From: Glaciecola sp964195425
GTDB lineage: Bacteria; Pseudomonadota; Gammaproteobacteria; Enterobacterales; Alteromonadaceae
NCBI GenBank assembly: GCA_964195425.1
Contig: CAXMOM010000031.1
Location: 186,001 to 250,000, forward strand
Direction of reading: 5' to 3'
Length of the DNA: 64,000 nt
A model generated the notes under the pieces. The model did no database searches. It saw only the letters and a program-made list of their open reading frames with translations, and had not been told where the DNA came from. Of this stretch, positions 45,007 through 56,000 are shown piece after piece; within the stretch, counting starts at the first letter, position 1, and every line of letters begins with the position of its first letter. The position numbers were made by a program, and so were the translations under genes.

Positions 45007-46128
45007 ATGGCTAAAGTATTAAGTGGTGCAGGTTTGCGTGGTCAAGTAGCAGGTAAAACTGCCCTGTCGACAGTTGGCGTTTCTGGCTCTGGTTTAACCT
45101 ATAGAGGCTACGATGTAAAAGAGCTTGCTGAAAAATGCCAATTTGAAGAAGTCGCCTATTTGATTTTGAAGGGCACATTGCCCAACACTCAAGAACTTGC
45201 GCAATACAAAGTACTGCTTAAGTCGATGCGCGATTTGCCGCAAGCCTTAAAGGATGTACTTGAGCGTATTCCTGCAAGCGCCCATCCAATGGATGTTATG
45301 CGTACAGGCTGCTCTATGTTAGGCAACCTTGAAATGGAAGTCGATTTTTCGCAGCAAGATATGGTAAGCGACCGCATGCTAGCGTGCTTCCCTAGCATTA
45401 TTTGTTACTGGTATCGTTTTTCGCATCAAGGTAAGCGAATAGACGTTAATACAGATGATGACTCAATAGGCGCGCATTTTTTGCATATGCTACACGGTGA
45501 AAAACCCAGTGAATTACATGAAAAAGTTATGCATGTATCACTTATTCTTTATGCTGAGCATGAATTCAACGCGTCAACTTTTGCCGCTCGAGTGTGTGCA
45601 TCTACGCTTTCAGATATGCACTCTTGTGTAGCAGGAGCAATTGGTACCTTACGTGGTCCCTTGCACGGTGGTGCAAACGAAGCGGCGATGGAGATGATCC
45701 AGAAATTCTCAAGCGCCGACAACGCCGAGCAAGAAATGATGGGTATGCTAGAGCGTAAAGAAAAAATCATGGGTTTTGGCCATGCAATTTATTCTGAGTC
45801 AGACCCACGCAACGCCGTCATTAAAGGTTGGTCAGAAAAGCTATCAGAGAAAGTCGGTGATTCCACCCTCTATGATGTGTCCGTCAGATGTGAAGCAGTC
45901 ATGAAGCGTGAGAAAGGCTTATTTTGTAACGCCGATTTCTTCCATGCTTCAGCGTATAATTACATGAATATTCCGACCAAATTGTTTACCCCTATATTTG
46001 TAATGTCACGCTTAACTGGCTGGGCGGCGCATGTTATGGAACAGCGCGCCGACAATCGTATTATTCGTCCTTCTGCCGAATATACAGGGGAAGATTTACG
46101 TAATGTCACGGCTATTGAAGACAGATAA
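45007..46128 (+). CDS. prpC: 2-Methylcitrate synthase
   Basis: 373 residues of the type II citrate-synthase fold. AGLRGQVAGKTALSTVG and TYRGYDVKELAEKC are typical of PrpC; the catalytic HGGANEAAMEM (first His), GFGHAIYSESDPR (second His) and NADFFHASAYNYM (with its Asp) are all present. It condenses propionyl-CoA with oxaloacetate. AGGAGAAGACA precedes the ATG, an excellent ribosome-binding site. It lies 19 bases after prpB, with the operon continuing into acnD. Confidence 0.95.
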   Translation: MAKVLSGAGLRGQVAGKTALSTVGVSGSGLTYRGYDVKELAEKCQFEEVAYLILKGTLPNTQELAQYKVLLKSMRDLPQALKDVLERIPASAHPMDVMRTGCSMLGNLEMEVDFSQQDMVSDRMLACFPSIICYWYRFSHQGKRIDVNTDDDSIGAHFLHMLHGEKPSELHEKVMHVSLILYAEHEFNASTFAARVCASTLSDMHSCVAGAIGTLRGPLHGGANEAAMEMIQKFSSADNAEQEMMGMLERKEKIMGFGHAIYSESDPRNAVIKGWSEKLSEKVGDSTLYDVSVRCEAVMKREKGLFCNADFFHASAYNYMNIPTKLFTPIFVMSRLTGWAAHVMEQRADNRIIRPSAEYTGEDLRNVTAIEDR

Positions 46129-46186
46129 AATAGCAATATGCAGGGTATAAGTTAGGCGCACACATAAGGGTTATAAGGCAAAAACT

Positions 46187-48814
46187 ATGAATTACAAGTA
46201 TAGAAAAGCGTTTTCATCGATAGCTGGGAAAAATTCTGCGAGAGGATCGCTTGGCGCATCGTTTGATTATTTTGATACGCAGCAAGCGGTTAATGAGATC
46301 GAACCAGGATCATACGAAAAGCTACCCTATGTATCAAAAGTATATGCTGAAAACCTTGTGCGAAAATGCGATCCTGCCAAGCTAACTGACTCCTTAAAGC
46401 AGCTTATTTACCGTAAGCGTGAACTCGATTTTCCATGGTTTCCTGCGCGCGTAGTATGTCATGATATTTTAGGACAAACCGCATTAGTCGATTTAGCTGG
46501 CCTTCGAGATGCCATTGCATTAGGCGGTGGCGACCCAGCCAAAGTAAATCCTGTGGTGCCTACACAACTTGTCGTTGATCACTCATTAGCGGTTGAACAC
46601 GCAGGCTTTGAAGAAAACGCTTTAGAAAAAAACATGGCGATTGAAGACAGGCGCAACGAAGATCGTTTTCACTTTATAAATTGGTGTAAGACTGCGTTTG
46701 AAAACGTAGATGTTATTCCCCAAGGCAATGGCATATTGCACCAAATAAACCTAGAACGTATGTCCCCGGTTGTGCAAGTACGCGATGGCGTAGCTTTCCC
46801 CGATACGCTTGTAGGCACCGACAGCCACACGCCTATGGTAGATGCGTTAGGCGTAATTTCTATAGGTGTAGGAGGACTTGAAGCTGAAAGCGTAATGCTA
46901 GGCCGCCCATCTTATATGCGCTTACCCGATATTATTGGCGTAGAGTTTACGGGCAAACCCCAAGCGGGTATAACCGCCACTGATATTGTGCTGTCGTTAA
47001 CGGAATTTTTACGTGGTCAAAAAGTAGTGTCAGCCTATTTAGAGTTTTTTGGCGAAGGTGTAAAACATCTTACCTTAGGTGACAGAGCTACCATCTCTAA
47101 CATGACCCCAGAGTATGGTGCAACGGCCGCCATGTTCTATATTGACCAACAAACTATTGATTATTTAACGCTAACGGGTAGAAGCAGTGAACAAGTAAAG
47201 TTAGTGGAAGCTTTCGCCAAAAGGACTGGATTGTGGGCTACAGAAATGGAAGTTGCAGAATATGAGCGTTCACTAACCTTTGATTTATCTGCAGTTGAAC
47301 GCACAATGGCAGGTCCTTCGTCACCGCACACTAAGTTGCAAACCAAAGACCTAGCGGCAAGAGGGATAACAGGCGACTACAGCTCAAAAGAGGGATTAAT
47401 GCCCGATGGCGCATGCATAATTGCCGCGATCACTAGTTGCACCAACACCAGTAACCCTCGCAATATGATTGCAGCGGGGCTAATTGCTCGTAACGCTAAC
47501 CGTTTGGGACTCAAGCGTAAACCATGGGTAAAAACCTCATTGGCACCGGGTTCAAAGGCCGTACAACTTTACTTAGAAGAAGCTGAGTTACTGCCCGAAC
47601 TAGAAAATCTTGGGTTTGGTATTGTTGGTTTTGCATGCACCTCATGCAACGGTATGAGCGGTGCGCTTGACCCTGCCATTGCTGAAGAAATCACCTCACG
47701 CAAGCTCTACAGCACAGCCGTGCTATCGGGAAACAGAAACTTCGATGGCCGTATTCACCCGCACGCTGACCAAGCTTTTTTGGCTTCACCGCCTTTAGTT
47801 GTCGCCTATGCTATTGCGGGCAGTATTCGCTTTGATATTGAAAAAGATCCATTGGGCACAAATACTCAGGGCGACGCTATTTACTTAAAAGATATTTGGC
47901 CACTCGACGAAGAAATAGACGCGGTGGTAAAAGCATCGGTTAAACCCGAGCAATTCAGAAAAGTATATGAGCCTATGTTTGCCATAAAAGAAGTGAGCGA
48001 GAACTTTACCGATCCCTTGTACGACTGGCGCGAAATGAGCACCTATATTAGACGTCCTCCGTATTGGGAAGGAGCATTAGCTGGTAAGCGTTCACTTACG
48101 AATTTACGCCCGTTGGCTATACTCGGTGACAACATTACAACCGATCACTTATCGCCATCTAATGCCATAATGGCGAGCAGTGCAGCCGGTGAATATTTAA
48201 CTAAAATGGGCTTGCCTGAGGAAGACTTTAATTCTTATGCAACTCATAGAGGCGATCATCTCACCGCACAGCGAGCAACATTTGCCAATCCTAAACTGCT
48301 CAATGAAATGGTAAGCGATGAAAATGGTAATGTGCTACAAGGCTCATACGCACGAGTAGAGCCTGAAGGCGAGAAAATGCGTATGTGGGAAGCGATTGAA
48401 ACCTACATGCAGCGAAAACAGCCTTTGATTATTGTCGCCGGAGCTGACTATGGTCAAGGATCATCAAGAGATTGGGCCGCAAAAGGTGTAAGACTTGCGG
48501 GCGTTGAAGTTATTTTAGCTGAAGGCTTTGAGCGTATTCATAGGCAAAATCTTATGGGCATGGGTGTATTGCCTTTGCAGTTTATTGCCGGCGAAAATCG
48601 TAAAAGCTTAGGTATTAATGGAACAGAAACGTTTAGTGTTGAAGGTATGCCACAGGCATCGAATCAAATGACGGTAATGGTAACTAAAGCCGATGGCAAT
48701 CAATACCGAATTAAGGTTGATTGTCGTTTGGATACCGCCGAAGAAGTTTCAATTTACGAAGCCGGTGGCGTATTGCAGCGCTTCGCTCAAGACTTTCTGG
48801 CGCAAAGCCATTAG
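46187..48814 (+). CDS. acnD: Fe/S-dependent 2-methylcitrate dehydratase
   Basis: 875 residues, aconitase-superfamily length. Substrate and cluster motifs: PVVPTQLVVDHSLAVE, DTLVGTDSHTPMVDALGVI, the cluster cysteine in ITSCTNTSNPRN and the pair in FACTSCNGMSG, RNFDGRIHP, DNITTDHLSP and the swivelling domain GADYGQGSSRDWAAKG. Family knowledge: AcnD dehydrates 2-methylcitrate to 2-methyl-trans-aconitate and requires PrpF; the fifth gene here is prpF, which confirms AcnD over a general AcnA. It lies 58 bases after prpC, the longest gap in the operon. Confidence 0.93.
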   Translation: MNYKYRKAFSSIAGKNSARGSLGASFDYFDTQQAVNEIEPGSYEKLPYVSKVYAENLVRKCDPAKLTDSLKQLIYRKRELDFPWFPARVVCHDILGQTALVDLAGLRDAIALGGGDPAKVNPVVPTQLVVDHSLAVEHAGFEENALEKNMAIEDRRNEDRFHFINWCKTAFENVDVIPQGNGILHQINLERMSPVVQVRDGVAFPDTLVGTDSHTPMVDALGVISIGVGGLEAESVMLGRPSYMRLPDIIGVEFTGKPQAGITATDIVLSLTEFLRGQKVVSAYLEFFGEGVKHLTLGDRATISNMTPEYGATAAMFYIDQQTIDYLTLTGRSSEQVKLVEAFAKRTGLWATEMEVAEYERSLTFDLSAVERTMAGPSSPHTKLQTKDLAARGITGDYSSKEGLMPDGACIIAAITSCTNTSNPRNMIAAGLIARNANRLGLKRKPWVKTSLAPGSKAVQLYLEEAELLPELENLGFGIVGFACTSCNGMSGALDPAIAEEITSRKLYSTAVLSGNRNFDGRIHPHADQAFLASPPLVVAYAIAGSIRFDIEKDPLGTNTQGDAIYLKDIWPLDEEIDAVVKASVKPEQFRKVYEPMFAIKEVSENFTDPLYDWREMSTYIRRPPYWEGALAGKRSLTNLRPLAILGDNITTDHLSPSNAIMASSAAGEYLTKMGLPEEDFNSYATHRGDHLTAQRATFANPKLLNEMVSDENGNVLQGSYARVEPEGEKMRMWEAIETYMQRKQPLIIVAGADYGQGSSRDWAAKGVRLAGVEVILAEGFERIHRQNLMGMGVLPLQFIAGENRKSLGINGTETFSVEGMPQASNQMTVMVTKADGNQYRIKVDCRLDTAEEVSIYEAGGVLQRFAQDFLAQSH

Positions 48815-48823
48815 GGAAACGTT

Positions 48824-50035
48824 ATGACCAGTAATATGAATAGTAATATGGATGATAAGGCCCAGCCATTTTACGCGCCCCAAATTAAAATTCCCGCCAC
48901 TTATATGCGTGGAGGTACGAGTAAAGGCGTATTTTTCTCACTAAATGACTTACCAGAAAAAGCGCAAGAACCAGGTAAAGCGAGAGATGACATATTACTA
49001 CGTGTAATTGGTAGCCCCGATCCATATGTAAAACACACCGACGGAATGGGTGGTGCAACATCAAGCACAAGTAAAGTAGTGATTGTGAGTGAGTGTGAAA
49101 AAGAAGACCATCATGTTAATTATTTGTTTGGTCAAGTAGCCATAGATAAACCCTTTATTGACTGGAGTGGTAACTGCGGCAACTTAAGTGCTGCAGTTGG
49201 TTCGTTCGCTATTGAAAGCGGCTTAATAAAGCCAGGTTTGCTGCCTGTTAATGGCATATTTGAAGTAAGAATATGGCAGCAAAACATTCAAAAAACTATT
49301 GTTGCTTATGTGCCTATTCAAAATGGACAAGTGCAAGAAAACGGCGACTTTGCGCTTGATGGGGTAACCTTTCCTGCAGCCCAGATAAAGCTCGAGTTTG
49401 TAGCACCCTCAACAGGCGGCGTATTAAGCACTGGAAATTTGATAGATACACTGCACGTGCCCAATATTGGCGATTTTACGGTAAGCTATATTAATGCCGG
49501 TATTCCCACTATGTTCTTAGATGCCAAAGAACTTGGCTATACAGGGCAAGAACTTCAAGACGATATTAATAACGATGAAAGTGTGCTTGCCAAATTTGAA
49601 ACTATCCGCGCTTATGGCGCCATTCAAATGGGACTAATTACACATATAGATGAAGCAAAAACAAGGCAGCATACGCCAAAAATTGCCTTTGTAGCGCCAG
49701 CGGCAAGCTTTATTACCTCAAGTGGTAAACAAGTTGAAGCGGCGCAAATCGACCTCAATGTTAGAGCCTTGTCTATGGGAAAACTGCACCATGCCATGAT
49801 GGGTACTGCGGCGGTGGCTATTGGAACTGCAGCGGCCATTGAAGGTACACTTGTCAATATTGCTGGCGGTGGCGGACAACTCAAAGAAGTTACCTTCGGT
49901 CACCCGTCGGGCACCTTAACGGTAGGTGGCGAAGCCCAACCCACTGTAAACAATTGGGAAGTGACGAAAGTTAGTATGAGTCGTAGTGCGCGAATATTGA
50001 TGGAAGGCCAAGTACGGGTGCCTATGCCTAAATAG
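48824..50035 (+). CDS. prpF: 2-Methylaconitate cis-trans isomerase
   Basis: 403 residues, DAP-epimerase fold. KIPATYMRGGTSKGVFF (start region), HTDGMGGATSSTSKV, DWSGNCGNLSAAVGSFA with its Cys, and INAGIPTMFLDAKELG are PrpF signatures. Family knowledge: it isomerises 2-methyl-trans-aconitate to the cis form, which a conventional aconitase then hydrates. It lies 10 bases after acnD. An N-terminal MTSNMNSNMDD stretch has three Mets; the second or third Met could be used. Last gene of the operon; no terminator hairpin was found after it. Confidence 0.94.
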   Translation: MTSNMNSNMDDKAQPFYAPQIKIPATYMRGGTSKGVFFSLNDLPEKAQEPGKARDDILLRVIGSPDPYVKHTDGMGGATSSTSKVVIVSECEKEDHHVNYLFGQVAIDKPFIDWSGNCGNLSAAVGSFAIESGLIKPGLLPVNGIFEVRIWQQNIQKTIVAYVPIQNGQVQENGDFALDGVTFPAAQIKLEFVAPSTGGVLSTGNLIDTLHVPNIGDFTVSYINAGIPTMFLDAKELGYTGQELQDDINNDESVLAKFETIRAYGAIQMGLITHIDEAKTRQHTPKIAFVAPAASFITSSGKQVEAAQIDLNVRALSMGKLHHAMMGTAAVAIGTAAAIEGTLVNIAGGGGQLKEVTFGHPSGTLTVGGEAQPTVNNWEVTKVSMSRSARILMEGQVRVPMPK

Positions 50036-50250
50036 GTAATCTCACTGTGAATCTAGCCTTAAGCTATTTTATTGGATTTAGACAGTTTGATAGATTGATT
50101 GGATATAAGCCTACGCAAATCCGGAAGTTATAAACTACACTTCGTTTTGCCATAGAAATGGAGTTTAATAATAGCTTGGTGGGTATTGAACGGTTATTGA
50201 TGTATTAAGCCCTTATGGTTTTTTATACTAAAACTTAAAAGGAAGTAATA

Positions 50251-51009
50251 ATGAATAACACACGTTTAATCCAGCTAGTTATGCCAGTCATACTAAGTTT
50301 GATCTTGCTCTCCCCTGTTACCTTCGCTGACAACCATTCGCCACAAGTATTATCCGAAACCTGGGTTATGACACCAAAGGTCGGTCATTCTGCTGATATG
50401 CGAGATGCATTGAAGAAGTATAGTGAGTATAGAAAAACCCTCGAAGACCCGCGCGAATGGAGTTTTTATTCGCCGATACTAGGAAATCGTATAGACCTAG
50501 TGGCGGTTCGTTCGTTTGGATTTAGCTGGGCAGACATGGATTCATTTCGAGAGTGGCGCTCCAAGAATGATTCGCAAAAAAACTTTAACGAGAATGTCGA
50601 TCAATTTGTGTCTAGCTATGGGCATTATATGTCGGTCATAGATGCCAAAAACACCCATTGGGGCACAGAAGTTAAGTATCGCTATGTAGGTGTAACGTCT
50701 TATATGGTAAAAGCGGGGCATAGAACAGCGATGGAAGCTGATAAGAAATTATTCAGCGATGCCGCTAAAGCAAACGATTGGCCTTTTAATTGGGAATGGT
50801 CTGATAGCGTTAGTGGGAGAGACACCTTGCAGTTAGCTGTGCCCTATCAAAGTTGGGCGAATATGGCACCACCTGAAACTGAGTTTGCGGCTCTGTTAGC
50901 CAAACATCTTGGCAGTGAGGCTGAAGCGAAAATAGTACTTGAACGTTGGACGTCTCATTTTAGTTCTACAGAGTATAACGTGTGGGGTCTTAGAGAAGAT
51001 CTAATGTAG
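50251..51009 (+). CDS. Secreted protein of unknown function, ABM-like
   Basis: 252 residues. Signal peptide (hydrophobic 9-24, cleavage after TFA). The mature part has two similar halves: SETWVMTPKVGHSADMRDALKKYSEYRKTLEDPREWSFYSPILGN and KYRYVGVTSYMVKAGHRTAMEADKKLFSDAAKANDWPFNWEWSD. Each has a strand, helix and strand order, as in dimeric alpha/beta (antibiotic-biosynthesis-monooxygenase-like) barrels, suggesting a duplicated domain (inference). No catalytic residues stand out. AAAGGAAG precedes the ATG. It stands alone after the prp operon. Confidence 0.65.
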   Translation: MNNTRLIQLVMPVILSLILLSPVTFADNHSPQVLSETWVMTPKVGHSADMRDALKKYSEYRKTLEDPREWSFYSPILGNRIDLVAVRSFGFSWADMDSFREWRSKNDSQKNFNENVDQFVSSYGHYMSVIDAKNTHWGTEVKYRYVGVTSYMVKAGHRTAMEADKKLFSDAAKANDWPFNWEWSDSVSGRDTLQLAVPYQSWANMAPPETEFAALLAKHLGSEAEAKIVLERWTSHFSSTEYNVWGLREDLM

Positions 51010-51104
51010 AGAAATTAGCATTGTAAAGGTAAGTCTATTGGGCACTGGCTAGCTGTTTCAGACAGTGCTTTGTAGCGACCAAATAAAGCATTGCTGTTAA
51101 TCTA

Positions 51105-51476
51105 TTACTGAAAACGCTGCTGCAGATACCCAACAATTTCAGATGACTCATACAACCATTTAACTTCCCCATCTGTTTCAATACGCAAACAAGGTGTTTG
51201 AATTTTCCCGCCGCCTGCTAACAAGTCATCTCTATATGGCGAGCCTTTCGACGCGCTATGTTTAACAATAGGCAAGTTCATTTTGTAAATTGCACGACGG
51301 GTCTTAATACAAAAGGGGCATGCGAAAAATTGATACAAGGACAGTTCCTGCACTTCTTTATTGACTTGTTGTTGTACTTCAGCGCTACGTTTTAATTTGG
51401 TGCCGCGAGTAATAAGGTCAAAAAAGACGAGAATACCGCCGACTAAATTGCGCAAAAGAAAAATTAATATGCTCAT
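51105..51476 (-). CDS. Membrane-anchored glutaredoxin
   Basis: 123 residues. One N-terminal membrane helix (about 2-20), then a short amphipathic linker, then a glutaredoxin fold with Cys53-Pro-Phe-Cys56 (LYQFFACPFCIKTRRAIYK) and the glutathione-binding TPCLRIE and YESSEIVGYL segments. CPFC instead of the commoner CPYC is found in several bacterial GrxA-like proteins. The anchor would place the domain on the cytoplasmic face. No obvious partner nearby. Confidence 0.85.
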   Translation of the reverse strand: MSILIFLLRNLVGGILVFFDLITRGTKLKRSAEVQQQVNKEVQELSLYQFFACPFCIKTRRAIYKMNLPIVKHSASKGSPYRDDLLAGGGKIQTPCLRIETDGEVKWLYESSEIVGYLQQRFQ

Positions 51477-51669
51477 CGATACTACTTATATGAATGCTAA
51501 AGTTTGCTTGGCGCACAGTGTACCTAAAACTGGCATGAAACTATACTAAGTCTGCATTAAATACCTTTAATGCAGAACTTTGAGTTCGTTTGGCCAATTA
51601 ATAAAAGCCACCGATAAGATCAAAAAGTGGGCAGTAAAAAGTTATAAATGCGAGTAATACTATGGTGCT

Positions 51670-52584
51670 TCACAGCATAGGAGTATCGTCGTCATTTAGG
51701 TGTTTTACCAATTCACTTTGTTGTGCATCTTCAAAAGCGTTGCTCAGTAACCCGCCTCGATAGTCTGTGACTTGTTTGTAGTTTGGATGCGTAAATATAT
51801 ATTGTTGTTTAGAGTCTAAGGCTTCAACAACTCGTTTTGCCAACAATTCAGGCTCAATGCCCGACTCCACCAATGCAGCAGCTTGGCGAGCGCTCTTTTT
51901 ATATCTTGCCTTTTCTTCAGGGGTAAACTCTTTTCTTGTTTCTTTTGAAGAATACTTGTCTTGCCTATTTCGTAATGACTCGTGAATTCTGGTTTTAACA
52001 AATGCAGGACAAAGCACCGATACATGAATATTATGGGATTTAAGTTCTACCGCCCAACTTTCGGACATCGATACTACTGCGGCTTTTGTCGCAGCATAAG
52101 AGCTCGCATAAGGCACACCCATCATACCTGCCATTGAGGCTACGTTGATTATCCAGCCACCTTCACCATGTTTCTTTATCTCGGGGGTCGCAACTTGTGT
52201 GCCGTACAATACGCCCATTAGGTTTACATCGACTACCCATTTCCATAGGTTGTGGTCGGTTTGTTCAATTTTGCCGGGAACGCCTCCAACACCTGCATTA
52301 TTTACTACCATGTGTAACTTTCCAAAATGGGCAACTGCTTGTGCTACGCATTGCTCCCATTGGGCGAATTCAGTTACGTCGAGTTTGCATGCCAGTACAT
52401 TGATGTTTTGCGCCAACAATGTTTTACATGCTTCGTCTAACGCTGCTTCGTCTATATCGGTAATGACTACATTCATGCCCAAGCTACCAAACTCTTTTGC
52501 AAGCGCAAAACCGATGCCGCCTGCAGCACCAGATATAAGTGCAGTCTTTCCTGAGTATTGAGTAGGTATTTGTGATGATGACAT
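51670..52584 (-). CDS. Short-chain dehydrogenase/reductase
   Basis: 304 residues, classical SDR. Cofactor loop ALISGAAGGIGFALAKEF (SGAAGGIG), Asp in VITDIDEAALDEA favouring NAD(H), NNAGVGG, catalytic Ser in IINVASMAG and Tyr-x3-Lys in SSYAATKAA. A C-terminal extension (about 200-304, rich in Lys/Glu and ending FEDAQQSELVKHLNDDD) is longer than in 250-residue SDRs and fits the oxidoreductase subgroup acting on fatty or terpenoid alcohols. Isolated; substrate unknown. Confidence 0.88.
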   Translation of the reverse strand: MSSSQIPTQYSGKTALISGAAGGIGFALAKEFGSLGMNVVITDIDEAALDEACKTLLAQNINVLACKLDVTEFAQWEQCVAQAVAHFGKLHMVVNNAGVGGVPGKIEQTDHNLWKWVVDVNLMGVLYGTQVATPEIKKHGEGGWIINVASMAGMMGVPYASSYAATKAAVVSMSESWAVELKSHNIHVSVLCPAFVKTRIHESLRNRQDKYSSKETRKEFTPEEKARYKKSARQAAALVESGIEPELLAKRVVEALDSKQQYIFTHPNYKQVTDYRGGLLSNAFEDAQQSELVKHLNDDDTPML

Positions 52585-53001
52585 ATGATTCTCGTGTTTA
52601 ATAATGGTGAATTTCTATCTACAAATATAGGACCACGCAAGCAATGCCGACACTTTATTTAGTTAATTTTAAGCGCTTAGTTTGGTGAATAGTTAACGTT
52701 GATTATTATGTAGCCCAGATTGAGCAAGATATAGGAACATAGAGACCACAGTAGAAGGTGTTATTTTAATCTCCACTTCGAGACTATTCATATATTGTCT
52801 TGTATTCATAAATGAGGTAAATAAGTTATCATTATTGCCGATACCCGTGTTAATACAATCTACATAAAATATCTGTTTAAGAGTAGACTTAGTTAACAAT
52901 AAGACTATCCTTTGAGACTTCAAGCAATAAGTATGCTTGCAATAGTTCTGAATCTTTCAAATAACGAGTAAATCATAAAGCTGTTTAATGATAACGATAA
53001 T
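52585..53001. other. Intergenic region of about 420 bases
   Basis: Divergent region. A 76-codon minus-strand frame at 52693-52923 is open but has no RBS, unusual composition and no recognisable features, so I do not call it. The region otherwise shows only AT-rich sequence with likely promoters for the SDR gene and the propeller sensor gene. Confidence 0.4.
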
Positions 53002-56000
53002 ATGACTATACAAGGTAACTGCAAACGAATCGCGGCGTTATTTAAATTGCCTCTTTGTTTATGGTTCACGATGTTTATGCTGCTAAATATTTCCTTTAGT
53101 GTGAGTTCTCAAATACGTTTTGATGCTGATATGACCGAGTCTATTGGGCACTTTCGTGCAATGCCATTATTTTTATCAGACGATCAAGTGCAACCTTTCA
53201 CTCGCCACTCCATACAAGACAAAGAAGGCTACTTATGGACATCGGGAGGCCGAGGCGTATTGAGATATAATGGTTATGATTTTGAAGAAGCTAATTTTTC
53301 AAATGATAATGTAAAGAATGAACTGGGTAGGCCTTTTCTTTTTGTAGACAATGCAAAAGAGCTATGGATCGGCAGTTCGCATTTGTTTCTCTACAATTAC
53401 CAAACTCGATTGTTTACTTCATTTAGGGTAAGCAATCGTGGCCGTATTAACTCGATTGTAGAAGACAAAGACGGCTATTTATGGATTGCAGGGAGTGAGT
53501 TTGGGTTTCTAAAATATGATAAATCACTACATCAAGTTGTGTCTGGTGAAGCAACGGAACTGTATTCTAATGCACCCCAAGACGTTGTTAATTTAGTCTA
53601 TGACGAATCAAAAAACACAATCTGGATGGCGGCGACGAACGGTCTGTATGGATTTGACATTTATCAACAACGTTTGTTTAAAGTAAAAACCGATATAGAT
53701 CAATATTTCAATAATTTCCCAATTCGAGATATTGCCATAGATCAAAATCGAAACTTGCTATGGGTTGGTACACCTATGGGTCTTCTGCGTATTGATACTA
53801 ATACATTGAAAACAAAAAGGTTTGTCACTTCTGAAAAACCCAATAGCTTACCTATTAATGACGTGAACTCTACCTTCTTAGATTCTGGTGGTAATTTATG
53901 GCTGGGCTTAGAAAAAGAAGGCGTATGCGTATTTAGGTACTCAACAGAGGACTTTAACTGCTTAAGATCCTCTTTAGACGGTAAAAACAAACTCCCTTTT
54001 GCAACGGTTGAAGATATTAATGAAGATGATAATGGCTCTATTTGGCTGTCGATGAATAATTATGGAATGTATCGCATAACACCAGATTTAGAAAAATTTG
54101 AAAATTTAGATAACCGTTTTACTAACAATGTACAGTCATATTTTCCTAATTCGTTTGATGGTGTTTTACGCGAAAACAATGATCTTTGGATCTCCACTGA
54201 TGGCGGCGGTATAAATATTTATAATACCCAATCGGGTATTTTTCAAAATTTAAAACAAATAGCAAATGACCCGAACTCTTTGTCTTCAAACTCAGTAATT
54301 TCCTTAACCCAAGATGAGAGCGGCGATATTTGGGCGGGCACATGGGCTGGCGGCATGTCTAGAATTGATCCAGACTCTCTACAAGTAGAGCGTTTCTTGC
54401 ATGAGCCAGACAAGCCTGTAAACAATACCATTATGGGTAACAATATATTTGTTGTGAAGTCGGATAAACAAGGTGGTATTTGGCTAAGTGTTTGGGGCAG
54501 GGGACTGCAATACTATAATACGAAGGACAAACGGTTTACTAATTTTCCCCACGATGCCCGCGGCACCACAACAACTATTTATAACTCAGAAATTTCTCAC
54601 CTACAGCTTTTCGACAACAAGGTATGGATCACTGGAGAATCAGGCCTTGAAGTACTCGACATAAGCACGCAAGAATTCACCTACTTGTTACCCGCAAAGC
54701 AATATGAGTTTAATTTTGTAGAGGTGCTCTCATATGAAGAAATTTGGGTAGGAACCGCCAATGGATTCTTCAAATTCAATTCTATTACAGGCGAAAGCAT
54801 ACATTATACTACCAAGAATGGTCTGTCAGATAATGCAGTTACCTATCTTAAAAAAGATGCGAATGGCAAGCTCTGGCTCGCCACGGGTAATGGAGTTTCT
54901 GTATTTGATCCAACTACCGAGCAATTTAGCAATTATTTTGAGAGAGATGGCCTAATCGGTAATAGGATGGGAGACCACGGCGAGTTCATGTTTGTAGAGG
55001 ATACACTTTACATACCCGGAAAATTTGGTGTGACATTAGTCAAGCCTAATAATATGCCTAAAAATAGCTTACGCCCAAAAACAACAATCTCGTCAATTGA
55101 ATTTATTAATACTACGAAATTTTCAAAAGCTTATGAAGATGACACATCAAAAATATTAGATTTTAGCGGTATCAGTATTCCACATAACTCCAATAGTTTA
55201 CAATTCGATTTCATCGCACTGAGCTTTATTTTTCCTAACTACAATAAATACAAATATAGGCTACAAGGATGGCAGTCAGAGTTTGTGGAAACTACCGCGA
55301 ACGAAAGAGTAGCCAGATTTACTAACTTACCTGCGGGTAAATATAGGTTTGAAGTCTACTCATCGAATAGCAGCGGAGTATGGGATGAACAAGGTGATTC
55401 GTTTTCTTTCACAATACTAGTTCCATGGTGGAAGACTTGGTGGGGTATTTTAATATTTGCCGCGTTACTGCTTAGTAGTATATGGCTAACTATGCGATGG
55501 CGCTTGGCTTTAAATATTCAGCGCGAAAAACAATTACAAATTAAAGTAAAAGAAAAAACTGTGCAGTTAGCGTCTTATACATCGGAGTTAAAGAAGGCTA
55601 GTGATTCGTTAAGCGAGCTTAATACAGAATTAGAAGACAGAGTGAAGCAGCGTACTGCTGAGTTACAAATTGAAGTTAATGAAAGAAAAACAGTAGAGTC
55701 AAAGCTCTTTCATATGGCTTTTCACGATTCATTGACAGCTTTGCCGAACAGGGAATGGATTATTCAGCGCATCGAAAAACTACTGCTTCAGTGTCAAAAT
55801 GATAAAAAGTTAAGTTTTGGTGTTATGTTTTTAGACGGTGATCGGTTCAAACAAATTAATGATACCCACGGCCATATTTTTGGCGACAAACTGCTCGTTG
55901 CGGCTTCTCAAAGACTCGTTGAGCTAATGACGGATAAGCAAAATGTTGGGCGATTAGGCGGTGATGAATTTACCGTTATTGCAGAATCCTATAACGAAGC

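Noticed and set aside
45063..45072. Further GTCGAC palindrome (CTGTCGACAG) at the start of prpC
   Set aside because: It lacks the flanking ATT/AAT of the promoter operator and lies inside coding sequence; GTCGAC cores also occur elsewhere in the window, for example in the uxuB remnant.
46187..48814. acnD as an ordinary aconitase acnA
   Set aside because: The neighbouring prpF and the methylcitrate operon context support the PrpF-dependent 2-methylcitrate dehydratase.
52693..52923. 76-codon open frame on the minus strand
   Set aside because: No ribosome-binding site, no recognisable family and lies in a promoter-rich spacer; probably chance in AT-rich DNA.
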